The notes below the pieces were generated by a model. It ran no database searches. It was not told where the DNA came from and saw only the letters and a program-made list of their open reading frames with translations. Positions 14,597 through 16,937 of a stretch of DNA of 16,937 nt are shown here, piece after piece. Made by a program: the position numbers and the translations under genes. How positions within the stretch are numbered: the stretch's first letter is position 1; each line of letters opens with the position of its first letter. Origin of the DNA: Nitrosopumilaceae archaeon (GTDB taxonomy: Archaea; Thermoproteota; Nitrososphaeria; Nitrososphaerales; Nitrosopumilaceae); assembly GCA_030697975.1 (NCBI GenBank), contig JAUYOQ010000298.1, forward strand, positions 1 to 16,937. The letters run 5' to 3'.

Positions 14597-14882
14597 TTTT
14601 TTTATTGTATCAATTGCACTTTTGGGAATTGGCATCTATGGACTAGCTGTAAAAAGAAATGCAATCAGGATGCTTTTTGCAATTGAGATCATAATTAACG
14701 CGGCAAATCTTAATCTGGTTGCATTTGCAAGATTTTTGTCACACAGCGGGGGCCAGACACTTGCACTCTTTTCTATTGCAATTGCTGCAGCCGAGGTTGC
14801 AGTAGGACTAGCACTAATCATTGTAGCATACAGGATGTACAAAAATGTCGATATTGCAGAATTTAGGAGTTTGAAAGGATAA
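14577..14882 (+). CDS. nuoK: Complex I subunit K (ND4L-like)
   Basis: This three-helix membrane subunit contributes to proton translocation. The two conserved membrane glutamates are present: E37 in LFAIEIIINAANLN and E73 in AAAEVAVGLALI. At 101 aa from ATG 14577 it matches the family (about 100). The frame stays open upstream to TTG 14553 and ATG 14568, but GGGAGG at 14562-14567 lies 9 nt before ATG 14577 and decides that start. It overlaps the nuoJ 3' end by 20 nt. Confidence 0.94.
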   Translation: MSNELIDFFIVSIALLGIGIYGLAVKRNAIRMLFAIEIIINAANLNLVAFARFLSHSGGQTLALFSIAIAAAEVAVGLALIIVAYRMYKNVDIAEFRSLKG

Positions 14883-16442
14883 TTGGAATTTGCATTATTA
14901 CAGGCAGTTTTCCTGCCTCTGTTACTCGCCCCAGTAGCATATGTTATAGGAAGAAAAGCAGGACCAAACAGTGCAACCTGGTTTACCTTTGGTGTACTCC
15001 TTTACTGTACCGTCTTGATAGTTCTTGCCGCACTTGAGGGAAAATATGAAGAACATTATCCGTGGACAAACCTGTTTGGAGAGTTTGGATTTTTGCTTGA
15101 CGGGCTTGCAATTCCGTTTGCAATTATAATCTATGTTCTCTGTACCATCTTGGTACTATACTCAAAGCCATACATGGTACACAAGTTCAGGGAAAACTTT
15201 GAGCACCAGCACATCCAGTCGACTACAACTGCTGGTGGTCAGACAACTGCTGTTGTAGAGTCAGCAGCACTTGCAAGTTATGTGAACTCTCACTCTGGAC
15301 TCTACTTTGCTTTGTTTTTGACATTTTCGATGGGAATGCTTGGAACTGTTCTTGCAACAAACCTCATCGAGTTTTACATTTTCTTTGAAGTGATGTTGAT
15401 TCCAAGCTTCTTTTTGATTGCATTTTATGGAGATGGGCCAAAACGAAGAATTGCACTAATGTTCTTTTTCTGGACACATGTTGGTGCCGTAGTACTTCTC
15501 TTAGGATTTTTAACAATTGGACTAACGGTTGGAAGCTTTGACTTTGCTGACATTCGTGAAGCAAACATTCCATCTGATGTTGTAACGCTTGCTGCTGTTG
15601 CAATAATTATTGGTCTTGGAGTAAAGCTTGCTGCATTTCTTTTCCACATTTGGTTGCCTTATGCACACGCTGCGGCACCAACACCAATCAGCGCTCTTTT
15701 GTCTCCTGCAATGATCGGAATTGGTGCATATGGAATCTTTAGACTAGTTGTCCAGATCCTGCCAATGCAGTATGGTGAGCTTGCAATATGGCTGCATCTG
15801 TGGGGTGTTGTAACAATGATTTATGGTGGAACAATGGCACTGATGCAAGACGACATCAAGCGACTCTTTGCATATTCAAGCATCAGCCAGATGGGATACA
15901 TACTCTTTGGAATTGGCTCGATGTCAGTTCTTGGCCTTTCAGGAGCTGAGATGATGTACGTTACCCACGGCCTTGGAAAGGGCCTCCTCTTCATGACAGC
16001 AGGTGTTTTGATAGTGCAGGTTGGCACTAGAAACATCTCAAAGCTTGGAGGGCTTGCAGGAAAGATGCCAATTACTGCAGTATGTGCAGTCATTGGTGCA
16101 CTTACAATAATGGGCGTTCCTCCAACTAGCGGATTTATGGGAGAGTGGACGCTATTTTATGGCGCACTAGAGACAGCACTCAAGGAAGGCTCCACACTAC
16201 GAATGGTAACCTTTGGCCTAGGCCTTGTCGGAACAGTCCTTACAATGTCCTATATCCTTTGGATGCTAAAACGAGTATTCTTTGGAAAGCTGCCAGAAAA
16301 TCTTTCAAACGTTAAAGAGGCAAGCTATTACATGACTGCACCAATGATGGTGCTTGCAGGATTTACAATGGTAGTTGGAATTTATCCTGACATATTTTTT
16401 GATAAAATAATTCCCTACATGAGGGGGGTACTGGGGGCATAG
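14883..16442 (+). CDS. nuoM: Complex I subunit M (antiporter-like, ND4-like)
   Basis: This Mrp-antiporter-like proton-pumping subunit has about 14 helices. E169 in YIFFEVMLIPSFFL is the conserved TM5 glutamate and K248 in GLGVKLAAFLFHIWLPYAHA is the TM7 lysine; HAAAPTPISALLSP and AYSSISQMGYI follow the family pattern. At 519 aa it is typical (about 500). A hydrophilic insertion of about 30 residues (107-137, with STTTAGGQTTA) separates TM3 from TM4, where bacterial homologues have a short loop. The start is TTG directly after the nuoK stop, with TAGGAG and AAAGGA upstream. Placement before nuoL gives the order K-M-L. Confidence 0.94.
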   Translation: MEFALLQAVFLPLLLAPVAYVIGRKAGPNSATWFTFGVLLYCTVLIVLAALEGKYEEHYPWTNLFGEFGFLLDGLAIPFAIIIYVLCTILVLYSKPYMVHKFRENFEHQHIQSTTTAGGQTTAVVESAALASYVNSHSGLYFALFLTFSMGMLGTVLATNLIEFYIFFEVMLIPSFFLIAFYGDGPKRRIALMFFFWTHVGAVVLLLGFLTIGLTVGSFDFADIREANIPSDVVTLAAVAIIIGLGVKLAAFLFHIWLPYAHAAAPTPISALLSPAMIGIGAYGIFRLVVQILPMQYGELAIWLHLWGVVTMIYGGTMALMQDDIKRLFAYSSISQMGYILFGIGSMSVLGLSGAEMMYVTHGLGKGLLFMTAGVLIVQVGTRNISKLGGLAGKMPITAVCAVIGALTIMGVPPTSGFMGEWTLFYGALETALKEGSTLRMVTFGLGLVGTVLTMSYILWMLKRVFFGKLPENLSNVKEASYYMTAPMMVLAGFTMVVGIYPDIFFDKIIPYMRGVLGA

Positions 16443-16445
16443 CCT

Positions 16446-16937
16446 ATGGCAACTGAATGGTTAGGATTTGATTCAAGTGGAATGTATGCATGGGCAGTAT
16501 GGATAATTCCATTTGTTGCTGCACTGATAATGCCGGCAGTTGGCAAGGGCTCAAAAAATATTAGTGGATATGTAGCAGTTGGATTTTCGCTAATGAGTGC
16601 ACTATCAGCTGCATCACTGTTGCCAGTCGCACTTGAAGCACATGAAATCCATGATCAAGTATCTTGGATATCGTCAATTGGAATAAAGGCTGGAGTACTT
16701 GCAGATCCTCTTGCCATAATCATGGCAAACGTTGTAGGATGGATCTCATTTTTGATCATGGTTTACAGCACCGGCTACATGAAGGGCGACAAGGATATAG
16801 TTAGATTTTGGTTTTGGATGTTATTCTTTATTGGATCAATGCAGCTTATCGTCTTATCAGATAATTTATTGCAGCTGTTCTTTGGATGGGAGGGAGTAGG
16901 ACTTGCATCGTATGCTTTGATTGGATTTTGGTATCGT
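16446..16937 (+). CDS. nuoL: Complex I subunit L (ND5-like), 5' part, cut by window end
   Basis: The ATG at 16446, 3 nt after nuoM and preceded by G-rich sequence, opens a frame that runs to the last base (164 codons). The protein begins MATEWLGFDSSGMYAWAVWI. It shows several helices, and near the window edge FFGWEGVGLASYALIGFWY, the classic NuoL signature with the conserved membrane Glu. Full-length NuoL is usually 600-700 aa, so most of the gene, including the long lateral helix, lies beyond the window. Confidence 0.93.
   Translation, partial: MATEWLGFDSSGMYAWAVWIIPFVAALIMPAVGKGSKNISGYVAVGFSLMSALSAASLLPVALEAHEIHDQVSWISSIGIKAGVLADPLAIIMANVVGWISFLIMVYSTGYMKGDKDIVRFWFWMLFFIGSMQLIVLSDNLLQLFFGWEGVGLASYALIGFWYR

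Overview
The window is from an archaeon, most likely an ammonia-oxidising member of the Nitrososphaerota (Thaumarchaeota) in or near the Nitrosopumilales. The evidence is the archaeal clamp-loader large subunit, AT-rich TATA boxes 25-31 nt ahead of several starts, a three-gene archaeal acetyl/propionyl-CoA carboxylase, and an 11-subunit-type complex I operon lacking NADH-module genes, in the order A-B-C-D-H-I-J-K-M-L. I cannot fix the genus. DNA is moderately AT-rich, and argH is visibly more A-rich than the nuo genes.

Layout. (1) 50-1504: argH (arginine biosynthesis), followed by tRNA-Lys(TTT) on the minus strand and tRNA-Asp(GTC) on the plus strand; these are packed against the neighbouring protein genes with almost no spacer. 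(2) 1754-2575, minus: an inositol-monophosphatase/FBPase family phosphatase, divergent from the next operon. (3) 2632-5242: three tightly overlapping genes, namely an unrecognised 374-377 aa protein, rfcL and a small cysteine-rich protein. Both junctions are 4-nt ATGA overlaps, so the two unknown proteins are plausibly co-made with the clamp loader. (4) 5317-8874: pccB-accC-accB, the complete biotin-dependent acetyl/propionyl-CoA carboxylase, which is the CO2-fixing step of the 3-hydroxypropionate/4-hydroxybutyrate cycle. (5) 8883-9356, minus: a peroxiredoxin. (6) 9485 to the window end: the nuoABCDHIJKM operon and the 5' part of nuoL.

How it works together: the carboxylase and complex I represent carbon fixation and membrane electron transfer placed side by side, with a peroxiredoxin between them. 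No nuoE/F/G is present here, so the electron donor of complex I is not shown by this window.

I see no CRISPR array, transposon, phage genes or defence island. Most of the window is core metabolism. The less understood material is the unknown-rfcL-Cys-rich operon and a set of eye-aligned substitutions in complex I (NuoD quinone loop, NuoA FDxE motif). There is no gene-free stretch over 300 bases.
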